From: Candidatus Alistipes faecavium
GTDB taxonomy: Bacteria > Bacteroidota > Bacteroidia > Bacteroidales > Rikenellaceae
Assembly (NCBI GenBank): GCA_019118605.1
Contig: DWYP01000014.1
Location: 1 to 64,000, forward strand
Direction: 5' to 3'
DNA length: 64,000 bases
The notes under the pieces: model-generated
The model's database searches: none
Told to the model about the DNA's origin: nothing
Seen by the model: the letters and a program-made list of their open reading frames with translations, nothing else
Position numbers and translations under genes: made by a program
Shown: piece after piece, positions 1-7,536 of the stretch
Numbering within the stretch: position 1 is the stretch's first letter
Layout: each line of letters opens with the position of its first letter

Positions 1-125
1 CCGTCCTTGTAGTCCACATACTTGATGCCGAGCTTCTTGAAGCGGCAGTATTTCTTCTTCTTGACGTCAACCGATACGGGGTTGAGGTAACGGATTTCCG
101 ACTGAGCCTTGTTTTCCTGTGCCAT
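1..125 (-). CDS. rpsR: 30S ribosomal protein S18 (3' part outside window)
   Basis: The visible N-terminal part reads MAQENKAQSEIRYLNPVSVD and continues through a Lys-rich KKKKYCRFKKLGIKYVDYKD segment, which is typical of Bacteroidota S18. S18 binds 16S rRNA next to S6 on the platform of the small subunit. The start codon (123-125) lies 3 bp after the rpsF stop codon, so the two genes are translationally close and share the rpsF promoter. The C-terminal half and the stop codon lie beyond position 1. Identity is near certain from sequence and synteny. Confidence 0.95.
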   Translation of the reverse strand, partial: MAQENKAQSEIRYLNPVSVDVKKKKYCRFKKLGIKYVDYKD

Positions 126-128
126 GGT

Positions 129-473
129 TTACTCCTCCTGCTTGTTAGAAAGTTTCGCACGACGCTTCTCCGAGTACTCTACGGCGAACTTGTCCTGCTT
201 GAAAGTCAAGAAACGGATCACGCGCTCGTCGCGGCGATACTGTGTCTCGAGGGTGTTGATGAGCGAACCTTCGCCCGTGAACTCCACGAGGAAGTAGAAA
301 CCGGTGGTCTTCTTCTGAATAGGGTATGCGAGCTTGCGAAGGCCCCACGACTCCCGATTTACGATCTGACCGCCGTTTTCGGTGATGACACCCTGGAATT
401 TGTCAGCGACCTCCTGCACCTGGGCATCCGAGAGGACCGGCGTGACAATGAAAACGGTTTCGTAATTGTTCAT
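129..473 (-). CDS. rpsF: 30S ribosomal protein S6
   Basis: 114 residues starting [20 protein letters not shown], the standard Bacteroidota S6 N-terminus. The central conserved stretch [20 protein letters not shown] and the segment containing [13 protein letters not shown] are also present. S6 pairs with S18 on the 30S platform, and rpsR follows directly on the same strand. The full length matches the family (about 100-130 aa), with a charged [12 protein letters not shown] tail. A TATCTTTG box at 512-519 supplies the promoter. Confidence 0.97.
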   Translation of the reverse strand: MNNYETVFIVTPVLSDAQVQEVADKFQGVITENGGQIVNRESWGLRKLAYPIQKKTTGFYFLVEFTGEGSLINTLETQYRRDERVIRFLTFKQDKFAVEYSEKRRAKLSNKQEE

Positions 474-511
474 AATGCTTTTAATTAGTTGTTATACCCA
501 TTTCGGGCCTG

Positions 512-519
512 CAAAGATA
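512..519 (-). promoter_or_regulatory. -7 box of rpsF-rpsR promoter
   Basis: Reads TATCTTTG on the minus strand, a perfect match to the Bacteroidota -7 consensus TAnnTTTG. It lies 38 bp upstream of the rpsF start codon in an AT-rich gap. No clear -33 TTTG is visible. Confidence 0.7.
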
Positions 520-626
520 CGCAATAAATTGAAAAAAAGAAAACTGCGGATGAAATTTTCACCCGGATTGCAGGGTTTCGGGCAATTTTGCCTATATTGG
601 CTGCGGATTTCGACCATGTGAGAGAG

Positions 627-1226
627 ATGAAAAGGCTGTTTTTGTCGCTTGTAGCCGTGTCGCTGTTCGGTGCGGCGCGGGCGCAGACTCCGGAAAACAT
701 TCCGGGCGATACGGATCTGCGGCGCAATGTGCGCCGCATCGAGGTGGAGCTGGCCTTGGGCCCGACCTTCGGATACGCCTCGCTGGCGGGTATGGACAAT
801 ATGCCCATAGGCCTCTGCGGAGGTCTCGAGCTTCGCTACAACCTGCGGAGCATACCCCTTGACGTGGGTTTGCAGTCGGCGGGGTCGTTTTATTGGCGGG
901 ATCCCCGGAGCGCCTGCACTTCGCATCTCTATAATTCCGGCCGGTTGATGGGGGTCGTCGATTACAACCTCTCGGTATCCCGGCGTGTGGAGTGCTTCTT
1001 CGGAACCGGGGTCGGGGTACTTTGCATCGGCCCCATGGCCGATATGCCGCAGGGCGGCATATCCAACTGGTCTTTCCGCTTCGGAGCCATGCCCCGCGTG
1101 GGCGTGGAGTGCTGGAGCCACCTGCGCCTGACGTTCGGGTATTTGTGGACCGAACGGGCAAACAGCCACTGTCTGCTGACCATCGGGATCGTCTTCGGCG
1201 GCTCCCGGCTAAGAGCCGGGTTTTAG
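627..1226 (+). CDS. Small outer-membrane beta-barrel-type protein, signal peptide
   Basis: 199 residues from the chosen ATG; an upstream in-frame ATG at 588 would add 13 residues before the signal peptide. A signal peptide MKRLFLSLVAVSLFGAARAQ is followed by a mature protein rich in alternating hydrophobic and aromatic strands (LALGPTFGYASLAG, GLELRYNLRSIPLDVGLQSA, FGAMPRVGVECWSHLRLTFG). This suggests an 8-strand outer-membrane barrel. No specific family is recognised and the function is unknown. The last codons form a terminator hairpin, with the TAG stop at the end of its T run. The 3' end is partly duplicated 65 bp downstream. Confidence 0.75.
   Translation: MKRLFLSLVAVSLFGAARAQTPENIPGDTDLRRNVRRIEVELALGPTFGYASLAGMDNMPIGLCGGLELRYNLRSIPLDVGLQSAGSFYWRDPRSACTSHLYNSGRLMGVVDYNLSVSRRVECFFGTGVGVLCIGPMADMPQGGISNWSFRFGAMPRVGVECWSHLRLTFGYLWTERANSHCLLTIGIVFGGSRLRAGF
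1204..1224 (+). terminator. Terminator embedded in the end of the barrel gene
   Basis: The hairpin CCCGGCT-AAG-AGCCGGG is followed by TTTT. The T run leads into the TAG stop codon of the gene, so the hairpin lies inside the coding sequence. A second copy with one stem mismatch lies at 1269-1289. Confidence 0.6.
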
Positions 1227-1301
1227 GAGGGCGAAGGAGCCTTTGCCGCGTTTCCGTCCCTTTCTGCGCCCCGCTAAGAGCCGGGTTTTAGGAGGGCGAA
1301 G
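1208..1301 (+). repeat. 29-bp direct repeat of the barrel-gene 3' end
   Basis: A 29-bp sequence at 1208-1236 recurs exactly at 1273-1301, a 65-bp period. Each copy carries the AAG-loop half hairpin, TTTTAG and the GGAGGGCGAAG tail. The copied segment includes the stop codon of the gene at 627-1226. Confidence 0.85.
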
Positions 1302-1327
1302 TCAATCTTGAAAGGACTCTTCGGAAT

Positions 1328-1546
1328 ATCGCCTGCGGCCTGCCGGAGCGGGATCAGGCCCGGGCGCATAAAACAGGCTTCTTAAGCCTGGCGGAAGTTG
1401 AACCTATCGCCTGCGGCCTGCCGGAGCGGGATCAGGCCCGGGCGCATAAAACAGGCTTCTTAAGCCTGGCGGAAGTTGAATCTATCGCCTGCGGCCTGCC
1501 GGAACGGAATCAGGCTCGGGCGCATAAAACAGGCTTCTTAAGCCTG
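1328..1546 (-). repeat. Three tandem 78-bp units duplicating the thiL terminator
   Basis: Units begin at 1328, 1406 and 1484, giving an exact 78-bp period. Units 1 and 2 are nearly identical; unit 3 has several substitutions and overlaps the thiL stop codon (1538-1540). On the minus strand each unit holds the hairpin CAGGCTT-AAG-AAGCCTG followed by TTTT, at 1530-1546, 1452-1468 and 1374-1390. The thiL TAA stop sits in the first of these hairpins. The result is three terminators in series. Confidence 0.85.
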
Positions 1547-2572
1547 GGGAAAACCTTGGGCCTTGAGTTTGATCTCCCCGCCGTCGGGCGTCACGAGGAA
1601 GGCGCCGGTCGATTCGGCCGTGATGTGGCCGATGACGTCCACCAGCCCCAGACGCATCACCTGTTCCTGCATTGCGAGCGGCACGGTGAAGAGCAGTTCG
1701 TGGTCTTCCCCGCCGTTCAACGCCGCCACCACGGGATCCATGTGCATCTCTTCGGCGAGGGCCGTGGTCTGCTGTGCAATGGGTATGCGGTCGAGGTAGA
1801 TCCGCGCGCCGCATTTCGAGGCCTTGCAGAGCTGCATCAGGTCGCTCGCCAGGCCGTCCGAGAGGTCGATCATCGCCGTCGGGAGGATCTTCTCCTCGCC
1901 GAGGGCCTCGATGATGTCCACCCGCGGGCGGGGCTTGAGGTATTTTTCGAGCAGGTATTCGTAGCCTTTGAACTGCGGCTCGGGATTCTTGACGTCGGCC
2001 AGCACGCGCTTCTCGCGTTCGAGGAGCTGGAGGCCCATGTAGGCGGCCCCGAGGTTGCCCGAGATGCAGATCAGGTCGTGGAGCTGCGCACCGCTGCGGT
2101 AGACGATCCGCTCCCGGGGTGCGAACCCGAGGGCCGTGACGGAGATCACCAGCCCGGTCATCGAGGTGCGCGTGTCACCGCCCACGAGGTCGAGGCGCTG
2201 CTCGCGGCAGGCGAAGGCGATCCCTTCGTAGAGGTCGTCCAGCGCCTCGACGGGGAGTTTTGCCGAGACCCCGAGCGAGACGGTCACCTGCGAGGGCTGT
2301 GCGTTCATGGCCAGCAGATCGCTCACGGCGGCCGTTACGACCTTGTACCCGAGGTGCTTGAGCGGGAAGTAGGTGAGGTCGAAATCGACCCCTTCGAAGA
2401 AGGAATCCGTCGTGCAGAGCACCTCGCAGCCCGCGGGCGGCGTGAGCACCGCGGCGTCGTCGCCCACCCCTTTGAACGTCGAGTCGTTTTGCGGCGTGAA
2501 GGGGCCCGTCAGGCGGTCGATGAGTCCGAACTCCCCGAGGGAGGCGATTTCGGTGCGTTTTTTCTGCTCCAT
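1538..2572 (-). CDS. thiL: Thiamine-monophosphate kinase
   Basis: 344 residues from MEQKKRTEIASLGEFGLIDR. An upstream in-frame ATG at 2620 is rejected because it lies upstream of the -7 box at 2590-2597. ThiL phosphorylates thiamine monophosphate to thiamine diphosphate with ATP. Family motifs are clear: GVGDDAAVL near residue 45, VGGDTRTSMTGLVISVTALG in the middle and MIDLSDGLASDL for metal/substrate binding. The length is normal. It diverges from adk and shares an interleaved promoter region with it. Its stop codon lies in a hairpin that is repeated three times downstream. Confidence 0.95.
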   Translation of the reverse strand: MEQKKRTEIASLGEFGLIDRLTGPFTPQNDSTFKGVGDDAAVLTPPAGCEVLCTTDSFFEGVDFDLTYFPLKHLGYKVVTAAVSDLLAMNAQPSQVTVSLGVSAKLPVEALDDLYEGIAFACREQRLDLVGGDTRTSMTGLVISVTALGFAPRERIVYRSGAQLHDLICISGNLGAAYMGLQLLEREKRVLADVKNPEPQFKGYEYLLEKYLKPRPRVDIIEALGEEKILPTAMIDLSDGLASDLMQLCKASKCGARIYLDRIPIAQQTTALAEEMHMDPVVAALNGGEDHELLFTVPLAMQEQVMRLGLVDVIGHITAESTGAFLVTPDGGEIKLKAQGFPQA

Positions 2573-2589
2573 GGTTTTGGAATTTTTTA

Positions 2590-2637
2590 CAAAATTAAGG
2601 AAATCGTCTTGTTTCCCCAAAAATTAACGTATTTTTG
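2590..2637. promoter_or_regulatory. Interleaved divergent promoters for thiL (-) and adk (+)
   Basis: For thiL, TAATTTTG (minus, 2590-2597) has a TTTG -33 element at 2618-2621, 20 bp away. For adk, TATTTTTG (2630-2637) has TTG at 2609-2611, 18 bp away. The thiL -33 lies inside the adk promoter and the reverse also holds, so polymerase can probably occupy only one at a time. Confidence 0.65.
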
Positions 2638-2666
2638 CCTATCCAATCACAAACACGGGTTCGATT

Positions 2667-3242
2667 ATGATCAACATCGTCTTATTCGGTGCTCCGGGCT
2701 GCGGGAAAGGCACGCAGGCCCAACGCTTGAAAGCACATTACGGAATCGACCATGTCTCGACGGGCGAGGTGATCCGCGACGAGATCCGCCGCGGCACGGA
2801 GCTGGGACGCAGCATGGAGTCCTATATCAAGGAGGGCAAGCTGGCTCCCGACGAGATTGTCATCGGCATGATTGCCAACTACGTGGCCGAGCATCGCGAC
2901 GCCAAGGGATGCATCTTCGACGGATTCCCCCGCACGACGGTTCAGGCCGAGGAGTTCGACAAGATCCTTGCCAAAAACGGCCTGAAGGTCGACATCATGG
3001 TGGACATCCACGTTCCGGAGGAGGAGCTTGTGCGGCGGATCCTGCTGCGGGGCAAGGACTCGGGCCGCGCCGACGATGCCTCGGAGGAGGTGATCCGCGG
3101 GCGTCTGGACGTGTACCACAAGCAGACGGCCGTGGTGGCGGAGTACTATTCGGCGCAGGGCAAGTACGCCTCGGTCGACGGCGTCGGGACGATGGACGAG
3201 GTCTTCGCCCGCATTGCTGAGGTGATCGACGGTTTGAAATAG
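2667..3242 (+). CDS. adk: Adenylate kinase
   Basis: 191 residues. Adk interconverts ATP + AMP and 2 ADP in the cytosol. The P-loop GAPGCGKGT is at residues 8-16. The AMP-binding segment DHVSTGEVIRDEIRRGTELG, IFDGFPRTTVQAEEF and the LID arginines (LLRGKDSGRADDASEEVIRGR) follow. The short LID, without the zinc-type insertion, is the compact form usual in Bacteroidota. The gene is monocistronic between a divergent promoter and a hairpin at 3269-3306. Confidence 0.97.
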   Translation: MINIVLFGAPGCGKGTQAQRLKAHYGIDHVSTGEVIRDEIRRGTELGRSMESYIKEGKLAPDEIVIGMIANYVAEHRDAKGCIFDGFPRTTVQAEEFDKILAKNGLKVDIMVDIHVPEEELVRRILLRGKDSGRADDASEEVIRGRLDVYHKQTAVVAEYYSAQGKYASVDGVGTMDEVFARIAEVIDGLK

Positions 3243-3268
3243 GATTGTTCGGAACGATCCGCAGAGAG

Positions 3269-3306
3269 GATCGGTCTGCCTTTCGGGGCGGGCCGATCTG
3301 TTTTGT
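3269..3306 (+). terminator. adk terminator
   Basis: A 12-bp stem beginning GATCGGTCTGCC pairs with GGCGGGCCGATC, with two G-U wobbles, then TGTTTTG. It lies 27 bp after the adk stop codon. Confidence 0.6.
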
Positions 3307-3456
3307 GCGGCGGGGCGGCTGCCTTTGCGCGGGCGGAGATCTCTTTACGGGGACTGCTCATTCGTTGCGGCGGGCATGTTGTTTTACGGTGCGCGGAACC
3401 CTGCCATCGTTCCCTGCCATCGTTCCCTGCCATCGCTCCCTTCCTTGCCCCCTCCC
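3307..3456. repeat. Gap with short CCCTGCCATCGTT repeats
   Basis: No gene is seen between adk and rpsT. At about 3409-3442 the 13-mer CCCTGCCATCGTT recurs in degenerate tandem. The short ORFs crossing this gap have no recognisable features. Confidence 0.5.
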
Positions 3457-3495
3457 AAAAAAAGATGAGTCCGGCTCCTTTGTGGAACCGGACTC
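3457..3495 (-). terminator. rpsT terminator
   Basis: On the minus strand a stem GAGTCCGGTTCC / GGAGCCGGACTC (one mismatch) at 3467-3495 is followed by ATC and a run of seven T (3457-3463). It lies 28 bp beyond the rpsT stop codon. Confidence 0.85.
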
Positions 3496-3523
3496 GTATT
3501 GCTTGATCTGTCGCAGCGCTCGT

Positions 3524-3775
3524 TTAGAGCGAGTTTACATGCAGCTGAATGGCGCTCTTGAGGTTTGCGGCCTTGTTCTTGTGCATGATGTTGTGCTTGG
3601 TCAGCTTGTCGAGCATGGCCGTTACTTTGGGCAGCAGCGCTTCTGCGGCACTCTTCTCGGTGGTCGAACGCAGCGCCTTCACGGCGTTACGGGCCGTCTT
3701 GTGGAACAAACGGTTGTGCGCCCGCTTGGTGACGGTCTGACGAATCCGCTTCTTCGATGACTTATGGTTTGCCAT
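3524..3775 (-). CDS. rpsT: 30S ribosomal protein S20
   Basis: 83 residues, MANHKSSKKRIRQTVTKRAH and onward, with the S20 signature RLFHKTARNAVKALR and a C-terminal KNKAANLKSAIQLHVNSL helix. S20 is a three-helix protein that binds 16S rRNA at the base of the small-subunit body. It is monocistronic with its own strong terminator. I could not find a clean TAnnTTTG box upstream; the leader is AT-rich. Confidence 0.97.
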   Translation of the reverse strand: MANHKSSKKRIRQTVTKRAHNRLFHKTARNAVKALRSTTEKSAAEALLPKVTAMLDKLTKHNIMHKNKAANLKSAIQLHVNSL

Positions 3776-3914
3776 AATTCGTTAAATTTATTTTTATACT
3801 TTTTCGGTTGTTCTGTTCGCTGCGGCCGTAGCCGTTTTCGGATAGGCCCCAAGGCCCGCTCCTGTGATTTGTTCACCCGTCGGAGGTCGTTCCGTCGCCG
3901 TCGCGTTGCCGTCG

Positions 3915-3996
3915 CGTTCCCGTTCCCGTTCCCGTTCCCGTTCCCGTTGCCGTTCCGTCCCCGTTCCCGTTCTCGTCCCGTTCCCGTCGCGTTGCC
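3915..3996. repeat. Degenerate GTTCCC hexamer repeat
   Basis: Consecutive GTTCCC units, five perfect and then degenerate, fill the gap between rpsT and tRNA-Glu. The tract reads on both strands as arginine-rich or glutamate/arginine shadow peptides without features. It looks like a simple-sequence slippage tract. Confidence 0.8.
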
Positions 3997-4013
3997 TTCC
4001 CGGCCCCCTCGTG

Positions 4014-4085
4014 TAGCCCATAGCAGAATCGAACTGCTCTTTCAAGAATGAAAATCTTGCGTCCTAACCGATAGACGAATGGGCC
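4014..4085 (-). tRNA. tRNA-Glu (anticodon TTC)
   Basis: On the minus strand the 72-nt cloverleaf begins GGCCCATTCGTCTATCGG and has anticodon stem CAAGA/TCTTG around loop TTTTCAT. The T arm is AGCAG-TTCGATT-CTGCT. The acceptor stem closes with a G-U pair and discriminator A. CCA is not encoded. Confidence 0.95.
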
Positions 4086-4175
4086 TCTACCACTATCGCA
4101 ATCCCTGTGATCCTTAACTCCTTACGGGCTGTTCCCCGTCCGAAGCCCCGGCGTTTCGGGATTCCTTTAGCGGTG

Positions 4176-4206
4176 CAAAGGTAAGCAAAAAAGTGAGTTT
4201 GGCAAA
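4176..4206 (-). promoter_or_regulatory. Promoter for tRNA-Glu
   Basis: Minus strand TACCTTTG (4176-4183) has TTTG at 4203-4206, a 19-bp spacer. It lies about 90 nt upstream of the tRNA, implying a 5' leader. The ABC-transporter ATPase gene ends 25 bp further upstream. Confidence 0.6.
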
Positions 4207-4231
4207 AAATATCGTGGAAAAATGACGTTTT

Positions 4232-4993
4232 TTATTCCCCTCGCATGCGGACGCTGCGAAGCCGGGGATCGAAGCAGAGACCTTCCCCCGCGAAGAGCCG
4301 CTCGATCAGCCCGCTGCGTACCATTTCGCCGGCCGGAAGGTGGTGCAGATGCGGGGTGTCGATCAGCGCCACGGAGTCGCAGAGCGAGAGGGCGATGTCG
4401 AGGTCGTGCGTCGAGAAGAGGATGCATTTGCGCTCCTCGCGTGCGAGCTTCCGCAGCAGCAGCGCCAGGGCATAGCGGTTCGGGAGGTCGAGGAAGGCCG
4501 TCGGTTCGTCGAGCAGGATCACCGGGGTGTCCTGGGCCAGCGCCCGGGCGATCATCACCCGCTGGCACTCGCCGTCCGACATGCGGTCCATCGTTTTGCG
4601 GGCAAATCCCTCGAGCCCTACCAACTGCAGCGCCCGCTCCACGATGGTGCGGTCTTCCTGCCGGATATGCCCGATCCAGTCGGTGTAGGGCGCACGTCCG
4701 AGCGCCACGACCTCCTCGCACGCGAGGTCGGCGATGCGGATCTTGTCCGTCGTGACGAAGGCGAGTGTCGAGGCCCGCTCGCGGGCCGGGAGCGATGCGA
4801 GGCTGCGTCCGCAGAGCTCGATGCCGCCCTCCGCGGGCCCCAGTCCCGCAATGGCCCGCAGCAGGGTGCTCTTTCCCGTGCCGTTGCGGCCGATCAGGGC
4901 CGTGAGGGTCGCCTGCGGAAAGGTTGCCGAGGCCTTTTCGAGCAGAATGCGCTGTCCGTAGCGCAGGGATATCTCTTTCAGAAGGATGCTCAT
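4232..4993 (-). CDS. ABC transporter ATP-binding protein (FecE/BtuD type)
   Basis: 253 residues. It is the cytoplasmic ATPase that powers import of an iron-siderophore, haem or cobalamin complex. Walker A is GRNGTGKST (residues 35-43). The signature loop is MSDGECQRVMIARAL, a variant of LSGGQ. Walker B is PVILLDEPTAFLD and the switch histidine is in LFSTHD. Its start is 4 bp after the permease stop codon, so it is the last gene of a binding protein-permease-ATPase operon. The substrate cannot be read from sequence. Confidence 0.9.
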   Translation of the reverse strand: MSILLKEISLRYGQRILLEKASATFPQATLTALIGRNGTGKSTLLRAIAGLGPAEGGIELCGRSLASLPARERASTLAFVTTDKIRIADLACEEVVALGRAPYTDWIGHIRQEDRTIVERALQLVGLEGFARKTMDRMSDGECQRVMIARALAQDTPVILLDEPTAFLDLPNRYALALLLRKLAREERKCILFSTHDLDIALSLCDSVALIDTPHLHHLPAGEMVRSGLIERLFAGEGLCFDPRLRSVRMRGE

Positions 4994-4997
4994 GGCG

Positions 4998-5999
4998 TCA
5001 GAAGATCGTGCGGTTGCGGATGACGACCACCACGACCACCGGGATGCCCATCAGGGCGGTGATCGTGTTGATCGGGAGTGCGAGGCTCTTTGCCGCGAGG
5101 TCGCAGACGAGCAGCATGGCCGCTCCGACGAGCATCGAGGCGGGCATCAGGATGCGGTGGTCGGCCGCGGCGAAGAGCATGCGGGCCAGGTGCGGCACGG
5201 CCAGTCCGATGAACCCCACGGGGCCGCAGAAGGCCGTGACGGTTCCTGCGAGGAGTACCGTGGAGAGGAAGATCAGCGTGCGCGTGCGCTGGATGTTGAG
5301 CCCCATCGTGCGGGCGTAGTTCTCGCCCAGGAGCAGGAGGTTCAGCGGCTTGATGACCGCCACGGCGAGCACCAGCCCCGCGGCGACGACCGGGAGGAGG
5401 ATCTTCAGCTGGGCGGAGGTGACGTCTCCGAGCGACCCCATCGTCCAGATGACGAAAGACTTGAGCGCTGCCTCGTCGGAGAGGTACTGCAGGATCTCGA
5501 CCACGGAGCTGACGCCCGAACCGAACATCATGCCGAGGATCAGGATGACCATGATGTCCTTGATGCGGCGGCTGACGGCCATGACGACGGCCAGCACGAG
5601 GGCCGATCCGATCCATGCGGCGCCGGCAACCCCGAGCGACTGGACAAACGAGTGTCCGGCGATCCCCAGCAGCGGGGCGCCGAGCAGGAACAGGGCGACA
5701 CCCAGCCCGGCTCCGGAGCTGATACCCAGCACGTAGGGGCCTGCCAGGGGGTTGCGGAAGAGGGTTTGCATCTCGAGGCCGCTGGCTGCGAGGGCCGCGC
5801 CGGCGAACAGCGCCGTAACGGCCTTCAGGAGTCGGATCTTGAGGATGATGTCGGCGGTGGTGGCGTCGCAGGGCCCTCCCGTGAGGGCTGCCCATACGTC
5901 GCGCAGGGGAATGGCCACCGACCCGACGGCCAGGTCGAGGACGAAAAGCCCGAGGGTGAGGATTCCAAGCAGCGTGAAAAGGAGGGCGGAGCGCTTCAT
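4998..5999 (-). CDS. FecCD-type ABC transporter permease
   Basis: 333 residues, highly hydrophobic with about ten membrane helices. It belongs to the BtuC/FecCD/FhuB family that forms the inner-membrane channel for metallophores, haem or B12. Family stretches include LRLLKAVTALFAGAALAASG-type helix 2, MQTLFRNPLAGPYVLGISSG and FCGPVGFIGLAVPHLARML (the ATPase-coupling L loop). It sits 3 bp downstream of the binding-protein gene and 4 bp upstream of the ATPase gene, one transcription unit. Confidence 0.92.
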   Translation of the reverse strand: MKRSALLFTLLGILTLGLFVLDLAVGSVAIPLRDVWAALTGGPCDATTADIILKIRLLKAVTALFAGAALAASGLEMQTLFRNPLAGPYVLGISSGAGLGVALFLLGAPLLGIAGHSFVQSLGVAGAAWIGSALVLAVVMAVSRRIKDIMVILILGMMFGSGVSSVVEILQYLSDEAALKSFVIWTMGSLGDVTSAQLKILLPVVAAGLVLAVAVIKPLNLLLLGENYARTMGLNIQRTRTLIFLSTVLLAGTVTAFCGPVGFIGLAVPHLARMLFAAADHRILMPASMLVGAAMLLVCDLAAKSLALPINTITALMGIPVVVVVVIRNRTIF

Positions 6000-6002
6000 C
6001 GG

Positions 6003-7148
6003 TTATTCGAGGCGTTGGTAGTAAAGGGTCGGGGCGTCCGAATCCTCGAAGACCGTCCGGAGGTCCTCCAGAATCCGGTCGGGGCGTACGACGCCCGATT
6101 CCCAGAAGTCGGAGCCCCCGGCGGGCGTCCGGAGCCGGTTGTTGTTCCATACGCGGCGGTTGCGCACGGCCGGAACGGAGGCGAACTTGGGATTCTGTGC
6201 CGTCAGCTCCCGAAGGGTGTTGCAGGCCCCGACGTTGATCCAGCAGTCGGCCTTGCTGGCCAGCAGGTAGGCCTCCTCCATGTCTACCGCCACGGAGGCG
6301 TTCGAGTCGTTCTGCGGGTAGATGTATGCGCCCCCGGCGTCCTCGATCAGCCGCACCATGTAGCTGCGTGTCGAGGGCATGAACCACGTATCGCGGTAGG
6401 GGGTGTTGAGCATCACGCGCGGTCGGTGCTCCGGAGTCTTGCGTGCGATCTGCTCCCGGATGCGGTTGTAGTCCGCGGCGATGCGGCGCAGGGTGTCGAT
6501 GCCCGCCTCGCGCAGGTCGCACAACTCCGCCGCGACGACCATCCATTCGGCCTTTCCCAGCGGCGATTCCTCCATGTAGTCACCGATATATATATAGGGG
6601 ATCGCGAGCTCCTCGAGTTTGCGGGTGATGACCGTGTTCTCGCCCGTCACACCGTAGAGCAGAATCAGGTCGGGACGCATGGCCGACAGGAGTTCGAAGT
6701 TGAGGTTCGTGTCGTATCCCACGTCGCGGATCTCTCCGCGGAGGCCGTGTTCGCGGATCCAGGGGTTCGAGATGTAGTCGAGACCCGAGACGCCGCAGAT
6801 GCGGGATTCCTGACCGATGGCCCCGAACAGTGCCACGTGGCTCGTCGACATGCAGACGATGCGGTGCACGGGAGCGTGTACGACCTGCCCGGGGAAGGAT
6901 TCGGGCGGGAGGTCGTTTCCCCGCAGCAGGAGCAGGTGCTGTTCGACGTCGGCGCCTCCCTGCCAGGGGTTTCGGATCGTGACAAGGGTCGAGGCGCAGC
7001 GGTCTGTGGCTCGGATTTCGAATCCGGAGGCGTGGGAGGGGGTGTAGATCGACTCGGAGAAATCGCCCGGGAGGAGAGAGGAAGAGCCCGCACAGCCGCA
7101 CAGGAGGGCCGCGAAGAGAGCGAAAAGGATGCTTGCGGAAGGTTTCAT
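6003..7148 (-). CDS. ABC transporter substrate-binding lipoprotein (FecB/BtuF type)
   Basis: 381 residues from MKPSASILFALFAALLCGC. The longer frame upstream runs antisense through tRNA-Pro and is rejected. Cys19 closes a lipobox (LLCGC), predicting a lipid-anchored periplasmic protein. The class III binding-protein fold is shown by HRIVCMSTSHVALFGAIGQ, MRPDLILLYGVTGENTVI and the C-terminal segment with RNRRVWNNNRLRTP. It captures a metal chelate, haem or cobalamin and hands it to the permease encoded next. A TACTTTTG box lies only 5 nt before the ATG, so the mRNA may be leaderless. Confidence 0.9.
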   Translation of the reverse strand: MKPSASILFALFAALLCGCAGSSSLLPGDFSESIYTPSHASGFEIRATDRCASTLVTIRNPWQGGADVEQHLLLLRGNDLPPESFPGQVVHAPVHRIVCMSTSHVALFGAIGQESRICGVSGLDYISNPWIREHGLRGEIRDVGYDTNLNFELLSAMRPDLILLYGVTGENTVITRKLEELAIPYIYIGDYMEESPLGKAEWMVVAAELCDLREAGIDTLRRIAADYNRIREQIARKTPEHRPRVMLNTPYRDTWFMPSTRSYMVRLIEDAGGAYIYPQNDSNASVAVDMEEAYLLASKADCWINVGACNTLRELTAQNPKFASVPAVRNRRVWNNNRLRTPAGGSDFWESGVVRPDRILEDLRTVFEDSDAPTLYYQRLE

Positions 7149-7153
7149 CTCCA

Positions 7154-7161
7154 CAAAAGTA
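7154..7161 (-). promoter_or_regulatory. -7 box of the ABC importer operon
   Basis: TACTTTTG on the minus strand. Its last base is 5 nt from the start codon of the binding-protein gene. No good -33 match is seen. It faces away from the tRNA-Pro promoter at 7207-7214. Confidence 0.6.
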
Positions 7162-7206
7162 GAAAAAAATCTTTCAGAAAAGTATTGGTTTTTGAAAAAT
7201 ATGCTA

Positions 7207-7214
7207 TATATTTG
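7207..7214 (+). promoter_or_regulatory. -7 box for tRNA-Pro
   Basis: TATATTTG, 41 bp before the tRNA. A TTGG at 7185-7188 could act as -33 with an 18-bp spacer. Confidence 0.6.
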
Positions 7215-7255
7215 CAGTCCCAAAACGAAGGTAATATGCTTCGTGCGGGCGGAAT

Positions 7256-7330
7256 CGGGGCGTAGCTCAGTCCGGTTAGAGTACACGTCTGGGGGGCGTG
7301 TGGTCGCTGGTTCGAATCCAGTCACCCCGA
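7256..7330 (+). tRNA. tRNA-Pro (anticodon GGG)
   Basis: 75-nt cloverleaf. The acceptor stem CGGGG...CCCCG has discriminator A, the anticodon stem CACGT/GCGTG surrounds loop CTGGGGG, and the T arm is CTGG-TTCGAAT-CCAG. CCA is not encoded. The anticodon reads CCC and CCU codons. Confidence 0.95.
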
Positions 7331-7337
7331 CTGAAGA

Positions 7338-7380
7338 AAAGGCTTGACAATCTGACGGTTGTCGAGCCTTTCTCGTTTTT
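7338..7380 (+). terminator. Terminator after tRNA-Pro
   Basis: A 13-bp inverted repeat AAAGGCTTGACAA / TTGTCGAGCCTTT (one mismatch) with an 8-nt loop is followed by CTCGTTTTT. Confidence 0.85.
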
Positions 7381-7492
7381 CTCGGATCCTCCCCGGATGG
7401 AGCGGAACGCTCCGGAGCCCTTTGCGACGCTTCTCCGGCGCCTTTCCGCCGCAGATTCCGCCCGGGGCTTTCTGTTTTTGAAAAATCTTTGT

Positions 7493-7500
7493 TACCTTTG
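7493..7500 (+). promoter_or_regulatory. -7 box of the tricorn-like protease gene
   Basis: TACCTTTG, 36 bp upstream of the chosen ATG at 7537. It excludes the longer reading frame that starts at 7489. Confidence 0.65.
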
Positions 7501-7536
7501 GTCTTCGAAACAACCAATCCGAAATATCTTCCGATC

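Noticed and set aside
4986..7265. A 759-residue plus-strand open frame opposite the ABC importer
   Set aside because: Its His/Arg/Asp/Gly-rich composition, lack of motifs and full overlap with three well-recognised genes mark it as a shadow.
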